NCBI RefSeq assembly: GCF_013426915.1
Contig: NZ_AP023181.1
Coordinates: 1,550,001-1,614,000 of the forward strand
Direction: 5' to 3'
DNA from: Paraburkholderia sp. PGU19
Lineage (GTDB): Bacteria; Pseudomonadota; Gammaproteobacteria; Burkholderiales; Burkholderiaceae
Length of the DNA: 64,000 nucleotides
Shown: positions 27,736 to 36,371 of the stretch, one piece after another
Numbering within the stretch: the stretch's first letter is position 1
Layout: each line of letters starts with the position of its first letter
Position numbers and translations under genes: made by a program
Notes under the pieces: generated by a model
Seen by the model: the letters and a program-made list of their open reading frames with translations, nothing else
Databases searched by the model: none
Told to the model about the DNA's origin: nothing

Positions 27736-28011
27736 TTGAAAAGAACCGCCGATAACAGGCTACAGGTGGTTGCAGTACGAGTGGACCCGGCGATCGAACG
27801 GAGGCTGAGACTATTGGCCGAAGTCACGGGACGCCGGCAATCGTTTTTTCTGCAGCAGATGATCGAGAGCGGCATCGCCGCGATGGAAGAGCAATGGCTT
27901 CCGGCCGCCGTACTCGCGCAGGTGCGCGATGGCACGTTGCCGTCGCGGGAACCGGAGCGCGTTCCAGAGCCGGATCTTTTCGGCGATCTGTTCGCCGATC
28001 AGGACAGTTGA
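27736..28011 (+). CDS. Ribbon-helix-helix protein (orphan antitoxin-like)
   Basis: 91 residues from a TTG at 27736, six bases after ACAGGAGC. The beta strand and helix-helix pattern (LQVVAVRVDPAIERRLRLLAEVTGRRQSFFLQQMIESGIAAMEE) is that of CopG/RelB-type DNA-binding antitoxins. The C-terminal tail (EPERVPEPDLFGDLFADQ) could be the toxin-neutralising part, but no toxin gene is adjacent: the next gene is convergent. It may be an orphan regulator or a relic. Confidence 0.65.
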   Translation: MKRTADNRLQVVAVRVDPAIERRLRLLAEVTGRRQSFFLQQMIESGIAAMEEQWLPAAVLAQVRDGTLPSREPERVPEPDLFGDLFADQDS

Positions 28012-28021
28012 CGCGATCGCG

Positions 28022-28951
28022 CTATCGAGCGTCGAACGCTTCGCGGATCGCCGCAACGAGGGCTTCCGCGAGACGCGGGTCCGACGCCAGATGACCCGCG
28101 TCGACAAAGCGGCCATGCACGGCGGGAACGGCGCGCATCAAGCGGTGCAGATTGTCGGGCGGACAAACGGGATCGCTAGATCCATGCACCGCACGCACCA
28201 CCACACCCGATGCAACCGCGTGCTTCGCCAGCGCGATCAAACGATGTTCGCCGAGCCAGCACTCGTGCGCGAGGTAGTGGGCTTGAATACGGTACTTCGC
28301 TGTCGTCGCTTCATCCTGCTTCGATGACGTTCGCTTGCGAGCCGCAGTCTTGTGCATCAATACCGCGTTTTCATATGCGCGCCACGCGACAGCGACGGCA
28401 CCGGCGCGTCCGTCCACACACGATCGCATCGACCGCATGCAGGCCGATGGCAACGACGACGCCCGCTCGCAACACGCTGCTCGCATCAACGCGCGCCACT
28501 CGCGCGGCGCACGAAAGCGCGACGTCACGAACAGGCGACGCACTTCGCGTTCCGACGTGAGAAAGAGTCCACGCAACACGACGCCGCTAACAGATGCGGA
28601 ATGCGTTCCCGCGTAGGCAAGCGCAAGCGCCGCGCCCCACGATCCACCGACAACGCCCCAACGCACGATGCCCAGTTGCGCGCGTATCGCTTCGAGATCG
28701 CGGATCAGGCGTTGCGTGTCGTTATGGCGAAGGCTGCCACGAGGCGTCGACGCACCCGTGCCTCGCTGGTCCACCATCACGACGCGAACGCGCGTGAGAT
28801 CGAACAGACGCAACGCGCCAGGCTGACTTCCGCTTCCCGGCCCGCCATGCAGCACGACGACAGGCACGCCGTGTGGATCGCCATGCACGGTGTAGGCGAT
28901 TGCGTGACCATCGCGAGTGATCGTTCGATGCATCGTGTCGTGTGAACTCAT
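28022..28951 (-). CDS. Alpha/beta hydrolase, proline iminopeptidase family
   Basis: 309 residues. The oxyanion motif HGGPG, MVDQRGTGAS and the nucleophile elbow GGSWGAAL are the hallmarks of proline iminopeptidase (peptidase family S33), which removes N-terminal proline. The late HGSSDPVCP (Asp) and DAGHLASDP (His) complete the triad. ATG 28951 was chosen from the alignment; an upstream ATG at 28999 would add 16 residues. Divergent from the sigma-54 regulator gene. Confidence 0.85.
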   Translation of the reverse strand: MSSHDTMHRTITRDGHAIAYTVHGDPHGVPVVVLHGGPGSGSQPGALRLFDLTRVRVVMVDQRGTGASTPRGSLRHNDTQRLIRDLEAIRAQLGIVRWGVVGGSWGAALALAYAGTHSASVSGVVLRGLFLTSEREVRRLFVTSRFRAPREWRALMRAACCERASSLPSACMRSMRSCVDGRAGAVAVAWRAYENAVLMHKTAARKRTSSKQDEATTAKYRIQAHYLAHECWLGEHRLIALAKHAVASGVVVRAVHGSSDPVCPPDNLHRLMRAVPAVHGRFVDAGHLASDPRLAEALVAAIREAFDAR

Positions 28952-29130
28952 ATGCGTTCCCGGCGACGAACGCGTGTTCAGAAGAATGAATCTTCGCATG
29001 CCCAATTCCCGGGGACCGCTCCGCCCGCAACACATCCTTTCGTCTGGCTGACAGCATCGAATAATGGCGCGCGTCTTGCTTTTAACTTCCGCGATGCCTG
29101 CACCACGACAGGCACGATACAGGAGGAGAG

Positions 29131-31128
29131 ATGCTCGACGATGCGAAGACAACCGGATCACTGACAGGCCGGGAAAGCGGCTGGCTCACCCCGTCGATCC
29201 AGAAAGCGCACGAGCGGTCGGAAACGTTCGGGCTAAGCGCGGCGATGCGTCCCGACTACGACGTGCTGACGCACGGCGAATTGCGCATGAAGCTCGAACA
29301 GAATCTCGTGCTATGCGCGCACGCCACGCCCGTCATGGAAACGCTGCGCGAGCAGATCGCGAACACGCAAAGCATGATCGTGCTCACCGATGCGCAAGGG
29401 CTGATTCTTCATTCGATCGGCGACGACGATTTTCTGCAGCGCGCCGAGAAAGTCGCGCTCATGCCGGGCGCCAACTGGGCCGAGGAACGGCAAGGCACGA
29501 ATGCGATCGGCACGGCCATCGCCGAGCGCACGGCCACCGTCGTGCACGGCGATCAGCACTATCTCGCCGCTAACCGCTTCCTGACCTGTTCCAGCGTGCC
29601 GATCCTCGACCCGTACGGCGATCTGGTCGGCGTGCTCGACGTGACGGGCGACCATCGCGGCTACCATCAGCACACGATGGCGCTCGCGAAGATGTCCGTG
29701 CAGATGATCGAAAACCATCTGTTCGCGAACACCTTCCGCAACACGCTGCAAATCGCGTTTCATGGCCGGCCCGAGTTTCTGGGCACGTTGATGGAAGGCA
29801 TCATGGCCTTCACGTGTGACGGGCGCTTTCTTTCCGCGAATCGCAGCGCGCAGTTTCAGGTCGGGCTGCCGCTCGCGGCGATGCGCGCGCATACGCTGTC
29901 GTCGCTGTTCGGGCTGACCACGCCGCAACTGATCGACCGCCTGCGGGCGAGCCAGGGCCATCACATTACGCTCGATCTGAACAACGGCACGGTCGTGTGC
30001 GCGAACGTCGAGTTTCGCCGTCCGACGCTCGGCAGCGAGACTTCATGGCCCGCCGACGTTGCCGCGAGCGCGCGGCCCGCCGCTGCGCGCGCGCCGCTGA
30101 CCAAAGCCGCCTCGCCCGCCAATGCGCCGTCGCGGCTCGACTCGCTCGACACCGGCGATCCGCAGATTTGCGCCGTCGTCGCGAAGGTGCGCAAGGTGCT
30201 CGGCAAGGACATCCCCATCCTGATCACGGGCGAGACGGGCACCGGCAAGGAACTGCTCGCCCAGGCCATTCACAACGATTCACCACGGCGCGCGGGCCCA
30301 TTCGTCGCGGTCAATTGCGCATCGATACCCGAAAACCTGATCGAGTCGGAGCTGTTCGGCTACGAAGACGGCGCATTTACGGGCGCGCGGCGCAAAGGCG
30401 CGATCGGCAAACTGCTGCAGGCCAACGGCGGCACGCTGTTTCTCGACGAGATCGGCGACATGCCGTATCCGTTGCAGGTGCGGTTGCTGCGCGTGCTGCA
30501 GGAGCGCGTCGTCGATCCCCTCGGCTCCAGCAAGTCGATTCCCGTCAACATCGCGATCATCTGCGCGACGCACCGCAATCTGCGCGAAATGATCGCGCAG
30601 AACCGGTTCCGCGAGGACCTGTATTACCGTTTGAACGGTCTCGTGGTCAAACTGCCGCCCTTGCGCGAACGCACCGATCTCGCCATCGTCATCGAGCGGA
30701 TGCTGCAATCGGTGCCGTCCGACGAAATGGAAGGCGCGCCGCTCAGCGTCGCGGACGACGTGAAGACGCTGTTCGAGCAATGCGCATGGCCGGGCAATTT
30801 CCGGCAACTCGGCAATCTGCTGCGCACGGCGGCCGCGATGGTCGACGACGACGGGCAAATCCGCCGCGAGCATCTGCCTGACGATTTCTTCGACGATCTG
30901 CGCAGCAGTTCAGCACTCGCGGCGCGCGCGGCAGACTATCCCTTGCCGCTGCACGACGCGCGCATGCAGGACGTGCAGGCCTCCGCGATTGCGGCGGCTG
31001 TCGCGCGGCATAACGGGAACGTCTCGGCGGCGGCGCGCGCGCTCGGCATTTCGCGCAACACGGTGTATCGCAAGATGCCCTCCCTGTGTGCCGCCGATCC
31101 ACGAGACAGCGGCGCGAGCGAGAACTAG
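29131..31128 (+). CDS. Sigma-54-dependent transcriptional activator (AcoR-like)
   Basis: 665 residues. A GAF-type sensor (about residues 60-205, with [20 protein letters not shown]) is followed by a second sensor-like part, the AAA+ domain with Walker A GETGTGKE starting at residue 367 and GAFTGA at 414-419, and a C-terminal Fis-type HTH ([16 protein letters not shown]). Proteins of this AcoR class bind effectors and activate sigma-54 promoters of alcohol or acetoin oxidation genes. It precedes pqqA, pqqD and the alcohol dehydrogenase, in front of which I find -24/-12 promoters (31233-31248, 32478-32493), so it is the likely regulator of that set. Confidence 0.93.
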   Translation: MLDDAKTTGSLTGRESGWLTPSIQKAHERSETFGLSAAMRPDYDVLTHGELRMKLEQNLVLCAHATPVMETLREQIANTQSMIVLTDAQGLILHSIGDDDFLQRAEKVALMPGANWAEERQGTNAIGTAIAERTATVVHGDQHYLAANRFLTCSSVPILDPYGDLVGVLDVTGDHRGYHQHTMALAKMSVQMIENHLFANTFRNTLQIAFHGRPEFLGTLMEGIMAFTCDGRFLSANRSAQFQVGLPLAAMRAHTLSSLFGLTTPQLIDRLRASQGHHITLDLNNGTVVCANVEFRRPTLGSETSWPADVAASARPAAARAPLTKAASPANAPSRLDSLDTGDPQICAVVAKVRKVLGKDIPILITGETGTGKELLAQAIHNDSPRRAGPFVAVNCASIPENLIESELFGYEDGAFTGARRKGAIGKLLQANGGTLFLDEIGDMPYPLQVRLLRVLQERVVDPLGSSKSIPVNIAIICATHRNLREMIAQNRFREDLYYRLNGLVVKLPPLRERTDLAIVIERMLQSVPSDEMEGAPLSVADDVKTLFEQCAWPGNFRQLGNLLRTAAAMVDDDGQIRREHLPDDFFDDLRSSSALAARAADYPLPLHDARMQDVQASAIAAAVARHNGNVSAAARALGISRNTVYRKMPSLCAADPRDSGASEN

Positions 31129-31141
31129 CACGGTCGTCCGC

Positions 31142-31168
31142 TGTTGCAGGCTGTTGATTTTTGCAACA
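31142..31168. promoter_or_regulatory. Candidate upstream activator site, TGTTGCA-N13-TGCAACA
   Basis: Perfect 7-bp inverted arms at 31142-31148 and 31162-31168, 65 bp upstream of the sigma-54 promoter, a usual distance for enhancer binding. A matching TGCAACA occurs at 32384-32390 ahead of the second promoter, with a weaker left arm. Binding by the upstream AcoR-like activator is inferred. Confidence 0.55.
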
Positions 31169-31232
31169 CCTGTGCTCCGAATGTGGACAGCGTGTTCACT
31201 GAGAATCTCTCGCACATCGCGCGAACGCCCTC

Positions 31233-31248
31233 CGGCATGGAGCTTGCA
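31233..31248 (+). promoter_or_regulatory. Sigma-54 (-24/-12) promoter before pqqA
   Basis: CGGCATGGAGCTTGCA matches TGGCACG-N4-TTGCW with GG and GC exactly 12 bp apart; two positions deviate. The predicted start is near 31259, about 50 bases before pqqA. Confidence 0.7.
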
Positions 31249-31309
31249 TTCAACAGCCCCGACCGCAGTTCAACCGCGGTTCTTCGTCAAACCCATCAAG
31301 GAGACAGCC

Positions 31310-31384
31310 ATGCAATGGACTACGCCCGCCTACACGGATCTGCGTTTCGGCTTTGAGATCACGATGTATATCGCCAACCGCTGA
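31310..31384 (+). CDS. pqqA: PQQ precursor peptide PqqA
   Basis: 24-residue peptide with Glu16 and Tyr20 in [10 protein letters not shown], the two side chains crosslinked to build pyrroloquinoline quinone. AAGGAGAC lies just upstream of ATG 31310. It follows a sigma-54 promoter and precedes pqqD. The pqqB, C and E genes are not in this window, so PQQ synthesis must use enzymes encoded elsewhere, with this as an additional or dedicated precursor gene. Confidence 0.93.
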   Translation: MQWTTPAYTDLRFGFEITMYIANR

Positions 31385-31495
31385 CGTTGCGCCGATGCGC
31401 CGCCGCGCGTCGCGTGCGGCGCATCGACTGCCATCACGAACGCCTCAGCCCGCTTCGTGACAGGCGCCCGACACCATTGAACAAGACCTGACGCC

Positions 31496-31777
31496 ATGAT
31501 GCCGATGCCTTCGAACACCGGTGCGAGCGAGCGCCCTAGGCTACGTGATCTTTTCCGACTGCAATGGGAGCCAGTCCAGGACGCGTATGTCCTGCTGTAT
31601 CCGGAAGGCCTGGTGAAACTCAATCCAAGTGCAGGCGAAATTCTCTCGCGCTGCGACGGCACGCGCGATCTCGATGACATCATCGGCGAGCTCGAAGCGC
31701 TCTTCAATGCGTCCGGCCTCGCGAAGGATGTGTATCAGTTCATCGATCATGCGCGGCAACGCGGCTGGCTCGATTGA
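31496..31777 (+). CDS. pqqD: PQQ biosynthesis peptide chaperone PqqD
   Basis: 93 residues. The core RLQWEPVQDAYVLLYPEGLVKLNPSAGEILSRCDGTRDLDDII is the PqqD RRE-like domain that binds PqqA and presents it to the radical SAM enzyme PqqE. It lies 111 bp after pqqA with no B, C or E between, which is unusual: pqqD normally sits inside pqqABCDE or fused to pqqC. Start MMPMPSNTG at 31496; a second ATG follows. Confidence 0.9.
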   Translation: MMPMPSNTGASERPRLRDLFRLQWEPVQDAYVLLYPEGLVKLNPSAGEILSRCDGTRDLDDIIGELEALFNASGLAKDVYQFIDHARQRGWLD

Positions 31778-31816
31778 TATGCGCGCGCATTCACGGATGA
31801 AGCTGAGGGCAGCCTC

Positions 31817-32008
31817 ATGTCCGACCTGATGATGTTTCTGATCGTCGGTGGTGCGCTCGGCGTGCTGGCCTTGCTATCCGTCGCCATGTGGATTCTGATT
31901 CTGCACAAGTCGCACACGGAATGGCGGCTTGCCGCCGACAACAACAGCTTCACGTCGTCGGTCTGGAACGGGACATCCGCGGATACCCCATCACAATCGG
32001 CGCGCTAG
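31817..32008 (+). CDS. Small single-pass membrane protein
   Basis: 63 residues with one long membrane helix (MMFLIVGGALGVLALLSVAMWILIL) and a polar tail. It lies 39 bp after pqqD on the same strand and so is probably part of the pqqA-D transcript. Not recognised; could be a membrane anchor or assembly aid for the dehydrogenase system. Confidence 0.6.
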   Translation: MSDLMMFLIVGGALGVLALLSVAMWILILHKSHTEWRLAADNNSFTSSVWNGTSADTPSQSAR

Positions 32009-32201
32009 CCGGCGGAAACACACGCCACATGCCGTCGCGATGTCGAAAGAAGTGAATCGCGACATCGCCTTCGGGACGATGCACGTGGACACGCACATGA
32101 CAGCGTCGCCCGCTGCTGTCGCATCCGAATCTGGCAAAGCTGACTCTGGACGGCGGCATATGCGCCAGCCATCGCTCGACCATCGCCCGCAAACTGTTCA
32201 T
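31950..32201 (-). CDS. Candidate hypothetical protein (minus strand)
   Basis: 83 codons; the frame is protein-like toward its end (RCHVRVHVHRPEGDVAIHFFRHRDGMWRVFPP), and third codon positions are G/C-rich but less so than in neighbours. ATG 32201 has no strong ribosome site, and the frame extends upstream to 32432 with a GTG. It overlaps the tail of the gene at 31817 by 59 bp, so the call is uncertain. Confidence 0.35.
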   Translation of the reverse strand: MNSLRAMVERWLAHMPPSRVSFARFGCDSSGRRCHVRVHVHRPEGDVAIHFFRHRDGMWRVFPPASAPIVMGYPRMSRSRPTT

Positions 32202-32477
32202 GACTTTGCACCCGCTGTTTGACGATACGACGCAGCGGCACGATACGTCACCGCCGCTCATCGTCGATATGCAGCGTGCGAGAAGCATGCCATCGAGCAC
32301 GCGGCATTCATCGTGAGCAACGTGGACACGACACAGGTGTGCTGTCACATACGGCAACAGGTGAGTTGTCCCTTGCTCCACGATGCAACACGTCGCCTGA
32401 CCCTTCCCGATGCGTGATAGCCAGACGTTCACGCGCTTCGATACGCCCCGCGCCGGTTAGCAAGGATAGCCAATCAA

Positions 32478-32493
32478 TGGCATGCGACTTGCC
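32478..32493 (+). promoter_or_regulatory. Sigma-54 (-24/-12) promoter before the alcohol dehydrogenase
   Basis: TGGCATGCGACTTGCC differs from TGGCACG-N4-TTGC only at the sixth base, with the correct 12-bp GG-to-GC spacing. The predicted start is near 32504, leaving a leader of about 85 bases before ATG 32589. The upstream gap (32202-32477) otherwise shows only a TGCAACA motif at 32384-32390. Confidence 0.72.
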
Positions 32494-32588
32494 TTTACGA
32501 CCGCGAAGCCGCCATGCAAGCCAACGGTGCTTTGCTGACAGGCGTCGCACGATAACTCACCCACAACGATGTTGGATAGGAGACAACG

Positions 32589-34316
32589 ATGAAGACAAGT
32601 CAGGCTTCGGCCACACGGCTCGCGATGCTCGTCGCGGGCGTGGTGGCAGCAATCAGTCTGAGGCCCGCAACGGTAGCCGCCGCGGCCGACTATCCTGCCG
32701 TGACGTACGAACGGCTCACGTCGGCGCAAAGCGATCCAGGCTGGCTCACGTACTACCGGACGTATAACGGCCAGGCGCATTCGCCGCTCAAGCAGATCGA
32801 CACGTCGAACGTGAAGAACCTGAAGCAGACCTGGGCCTACAAGTTTCCTGCGGACCTTCAGCAAGGCTTCGAAGCAACGCCTATCATCAATGGCCGCTAT
32901 CTGTACGTCACGACGCCCAAGGACAACGTCTACGCATTCGATGCCGCCACCGGCAAGCAGTTGTGGAAGTACGAACCAAAGCTCGGCGCGGAAGCCTTCA
33001 AGAACGCGTGCTGTGATGTCGTGAACCGGGGTGTCGCGCTGTACGGCAAGAACGTGTATGTCGCGATGCTCAACGGCGAAGTGGCCGCGCTCGATGCGCA
33101 AACGGGCGCGCTGGTCTGGAAGAAGCAGATGTTCGAGCCGGGCACCGGCTATGCCTTCTCGCTCGCACCGCTGGCGCTCGACGGCTCGCTCGTGGTGGGC
33201 AGCTCGGGCGGCGAGTACGGCGCGCGCGGGTTCATCGCGGCGCTCGATCCCGAGAACGGCAACGTGCAATGGAAGCGCTACACCGTGCCCGGCGCGAAAG
33301 AGCCGGGTGGCAACACATGGCCCGACGGCACGCAGGAACACGGCGGCGCACCCGCATGGCTGACGGGCACATACGATCCCACCAGCAAGACGCTCTATTG
33401 GGGCGTCGGCAATCCGGGACCGTGGCTCGCGGATCTCCGCCCGGGCGACAACCTCTATTCGGACTCGCTGCTCGCGCTCGATCCGAAAACGGGCAACCTC
33501 AAATGGCACTACCAGTACACGCGTCACGACACATGGGATTACGACGGCGTCAACACCCCCGTGCTCGCCAACATCAAGTACGAAGGCAAGGACTATGACG
33601 CGATCATCCATGCCGACCGCAACGGCTTCTTCCATGCAATCGACCGCAGCAACGGCAAGCTGATCTATGCGCGCCCGTTCGTGAAGGCGACCTCCGTCAC
33701 GGGCTACACCGCCGACGGCAAATCCGTGCAGGACGAATCGAAGTATCCGAAAGCGGGAACGACGATCGAAACCTGCCCGAGCTTCCTCGGCGGCAAGAAC
33801 TGGTGGTCGGTTTCCTACGACGCGGACAAGCACATCGCCATCATCCCGGCGCTGCATGCGTGCATGTCGCTGTCCGGCAAGTCGGTGACGTACATGGAGG
33901 GCTTGCCGTACCTCGGCGAAGGCTTCGAGATCAAGCCCGAGCCGGGTAGCCAGGGATACGGCGAGTTGCAGGCCATCGACGTGAATACGGGCAAGAAGCT
34001 GTGGAGCCACTGGAGCAAGCTGCCCTGGAACGGCGGCGTTGCCACCACGGCAGGCGGCCTCGCGTTCAGCGGCTCGCTCGATGGGCATCTCTACGCGTTC
34101 GACGTCACGAGCGGCAAGGTGCTGTGGCAAAGCCCGAAGCTCGCGAGCGGCATCATTGCGCAGCCGTCCGTGTTCGAGATCGACGGCAAAGAATATGTCG
34201 CGGTGCTGGCGGGCTACGGCGGCGCCAATCCGATCTGGGGCGGCCCGATGGCCAAGGCCGCCGATAAGGTGCCGCGCGGCGGAACGCTGTACGTGTTCGC
34301 GCTCAACCACTCGTGA
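32589..34316 (+). CDS. PQQ-dependent alcohol dehydrogenase, predicted lanthanide type
   Basis: 575 residues of the methanol/ethanol quinoprotein family (eight-bladed propeller), with a signal peptide (TRLAMLVAGVVAAISLRPATVAAAA) for the periplasm. The adjacent cysteines C141-C142 (NACCDVV) form the disulfide ring next to PQQ. The catalytic Asp317 lies in HDTWDYDGVN with Asp319 two residues on; in MxaF this second position is Ala and in the family Asp marks rare-earth-dependent enzymes (XoxF/ExaF/PedH). It therefore probably needs La3+/Ce3+-type metals and oxidises methanol or other short alcohols. It follows a sigma-54 promoter and precedes the XoxJ/G-like fusion gene by 19 bp. Confidence 0.92.
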   Translation: MKTSQASATRLAMLVAGVVAAISLRPATVAAAADYPAVTYERLTSAQSDPGWLTYYRTYNGQAHSPLKQIDTSNVKNLKQTWAYKFPADLQQGFEATPIINGRYLYVTTPKDNVYAFDAATGKQLWKYEPKLGAEAFKNACCDVVNRGVALYGKNVYVAMLNGEVAALDAQTGALVWKKQMFEPGTGYAFSLAPLALDGSLVVGSSGGEYGARGFIAALDPENGNVQWKRYTVPGAKEPGGNTWPDGTQEHGGAPAWLTGTYDPTSKTLYWGVGNPGPWLADLRPGDNLYSDSLLALDPKTGNLKWHYQYTRHDTWDYDGVNTPVLANIKYEGKDYDAIIHADRNGFFHAIDRSNGKLIYARPFVKATSVTGYTADGKSVQDESKYPKAGTTIETCPSFLGGKNWWSVSYDADKHIAIIPALHACMSLSGKSVTYMEGLPYLGEGFEIKPEPGSQGYGELQAIDVNTGKKLWSHWSKLPWNGGVATTAGGLAFSGSLDGHLYAFDVTSGKVLWQSPKLASGIIAQPSVFEIDGKEYVAVLAGYGGANPIWGGPMAKAADKVPRGGTLYVFALNHS

Positions 34317-34335
34317 TCTTTCCGGACGTCCAGAC

Positions 34336-35571
34336 ATGAACCATTCTCTCAATCGTATTCCGGCAGCGAGCGTGCTCGCTGCCTGCCTCGCACTCGCGTC
34401 GATTCATTCGATGGCGGCCGTGAAAGTTTGTACGTTTCCCGGCAGTCCCTCGGCGGCGCTGGACGAAGCTGTTGCGCGCGATGCATTTGCGAAGGCAGGC
34501 ATCGCCGCGACGATCGTCAGGCACGGCATCGGTGAAGGCGACGACGACGGCGTCTCGCTTGGTGAGCTCGACAAGACGCTCGCGCGCGACTGCGACGTGA
34601 TCGCGGGTTTCCCGCGCTCGAATGTGGCCGATGCTTCCAGCAGCAAGCTGCAGTTCTCGCGCGGCTACCTGCGCGCGGGCTATGTGAGCATCGAAGCGCC
34701 CGACGCCAATCCGCAAGGCGCGGCGAAGAACACGGTCGCGGCTACATATGCGAGTCCCGCGCAACTGATCGCCGTACAGCAGCCGAGCGTCACGCTCGAT
34801 CTGGAAAACACGTCGGCATTGACTGTCGAAGCCGTGGCGAAGGGACAGGCGCAACGCGCCATCGTCTGGTATCCGGCTGTCGTCGCGTATCGGCTTGCGC
34901 ATCCGCAACGGCACTTCACTGTCTCCGCCGCGCGCTCGCCGTATGCGGACTGGCAACTCGTGTTCGCATTCGGACCGCGCACGGCGGCGCTGCGCGAACG
35001 GATCGATGTGGCGCTCGACAAGCTATCGGGCAGCGGTCGGCTCGCCGGCTTGACGCACGACTGGGCGATGCCCGCGCACGCGCTCGATGCAACCGCGCGC
35101 GACGACGACGCGCGCTTTCGCGACGGCCCTTCTGCATCGCACGCGGCCGGGCAACGTGCGTTGCTGGCGGCGGCGAATGCAGACAGCGCGGGCGGCTTCG
35201 TGAAGATCGCTGCCGACGCGGCTAGCGGAACGCCCGCGTTCGATCAGGCGCAAGCGACACACGGCAAGATGCTCTATTCGGCCGCGTGCGCGAAATGCCA
35301 CGGCGCGCAGTTGCAGGGCGTGACGGCGCCCGCGCTGCAAGGGCCGGCGTTCGCGCCGGCATCGAATGCGCATCTGACGATTGGCGGCGTGTTCACGTAC
35401 ATGTCGACGAACATGCCCGCTGACAAACCAGGCAAGATGAAGGATCAGGATTACGCGGACATCATGGCGTTCCTGCTCTATTCGAATGGTTATCGGGCGA
35501 GCGGAGCAAAAATGACGGCCGACAATGCGCGTGCTCTGGCAACACCGCTCAATGCCGGAGCCGGAAAATGA
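34336..35571 (+). CDS. Fused XoxJ-like binding protein and cytochrome c
   Basis: 411 residues. A signal peptide (ASVLAACLALASIHSMAA) is followed by a periplasmic solute-binding-like domain (about residues 30-250: VKVCTFPGSPSAALDEAVARDAFAKAG), as in MoxJ/XoxJ partners of PQQ dehydrogenases. A linker leads to a cytochrome c domain with CAKCH at residues 318-322 and likely axial Met356 or Met360 (YMSTNMPADKPG). In known systems xoxJ and the electron acceptor cytochrome xoxG are separate genes; here they form one chain. It should take electrons from the dehydrogenase encoded just upstream. Confidence 0.9.
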   Translation: MNHSLNRIPAASVLAACLALASIHSMAAVKVCTFPGSPSAALDEAVARDAFAKAGIAATIVRHGIGEGDDDGVSLGELDKTLARDCDVIAGFPRSNVADASSSKLQFSRGYLRAGYVSIEAPDANPQGAAKNTVAATYASPAQLIAVQQPSVTLDLENTSALTVEAVAKGQAQRAIVWYPAVVAYRLAHPQRHFTVSAARSPYADWQLVFAFGPRTAALRERIDVALDKLSGSGRLAGLTHDWAMPAHALDATARDDDARFRDGPSASHAAGQRALLAAANADSAGGFVKIAADAASGTPAFDQAQATHGKMLYSAACAKCHGAQLQGVTAPALQGPAFAPASNAHLTIGGVFTYMSTNMPADKPGKMKDQDYADIMAFLLYSNGYRASGAKMTADNARALATPLNAGAGK

Positions 35572-35906
35572 GGCTTCTGTGATTGCCTGACTCGATGCGT
35601 CGAATGTGCCCTTACCCGCGCCGACGCCGCAGCAGTACGCGGCGGCCGTCAACTCGCGTGGACACTGATCGCCGAGCGGTGCGGCGATCAGTTGAATAGT
35701 GTGCTGGACTCCGCCGCCGGCATCGCCGGCGCCTGGCGGTGTCCCGCGCAGTAGCGAACCGATGGTTGCTCGCGGCTAGCTCAAACACCAGTGACACAGC
35801 ACGCACGCATTGCCTCTCGTGCGGAAAGCGGCCATTTGGTATCTTTGGGAAAGCCACCCACTGTCGAGCGCTGTATGAAGCGAGTAAAACCGGCCGAGGC
35901 GCAGCG
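35572..35906. other. Intergenic region with hairpin
   Basis: About 335 bp. A 9-bp stem (35666-35674 with 35682-35690, 7-base loop, TGATCGCCG arms) lies 95 bp beyond the cytochrome fusion gene and may end its transcript, although the tail is not T-rich. Nothing else recognised. Confidence 0.4.
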
Positions 35907-36347
35907 ATGCGCGTAGGCAAACCCGTCAAGGCGCTGCCGCAGCCGCTGTGCGATTACTGCGGCGCGAAAGCCGTGCTCGCGCGCGCGGGCGAAGAGAGCT
36001 ATCCATATCGCGACGATCACGGTTCCGTCTGGGTCTGCACGCCGTGTCAGGCATGGATCGGCATTCATGCGCGCAGCACGCGGCATGTACCGCTGGGACG
36101 CCTCGCCGACGCCGCGCTGCGCGACGCGAAAAGCCGCTTGCACGATGCGCTCGAACCGCTCGTCGCCGGCAAGGTGCGGCGCGACGGCGTCAATGCTTTC
36201 GAAGCACGCGCGAAAGCAATCCGCTGGGTTTCGACCGAGCTGGGCTTCGATCCGCTGCCCAATTCGATTCACATGCTTTCGCCCAATCAGTGCGAACAGG
36301 CGCTGCGCTATGTCGAGGCGTACATGGCTGCGCGGCGCAGTAGCTGA
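35907..36347 (+). CDS. Zinc-finger-containing protein (DUF3268 type)
   Basis: 146 residues. CDYCGAKAVL and VWVCTPCQAWIGIH supply two CxxC pairs of a zinc site, followed by the PLGRLADAALRDAKSRLHDALEPL helix typical of the zinc-finger-containing family PF11672. The role is unknown, often near replication or mobile genes. ATG 35907 was chosen with GAGG upstream; an earlier in-frame start at 35739 is less likely. Confidence 0.8.
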   Translation: MRVGKPVKALPQPLCDYCGAKAVLARAGEESYPYRDDHGSVWVCTPCQAWIGIHARSTRHVPLGRLADAALRDAKSRLHDALEPLVAGKVRRDGVNAFEARAKAIRWVSTELGFDPLPNSIHMLSPNQCEQALRYVEAYMAARRSS

Positions 36348-36371
36348 GCCCGCCGCACGTCAGCGCGTGGG

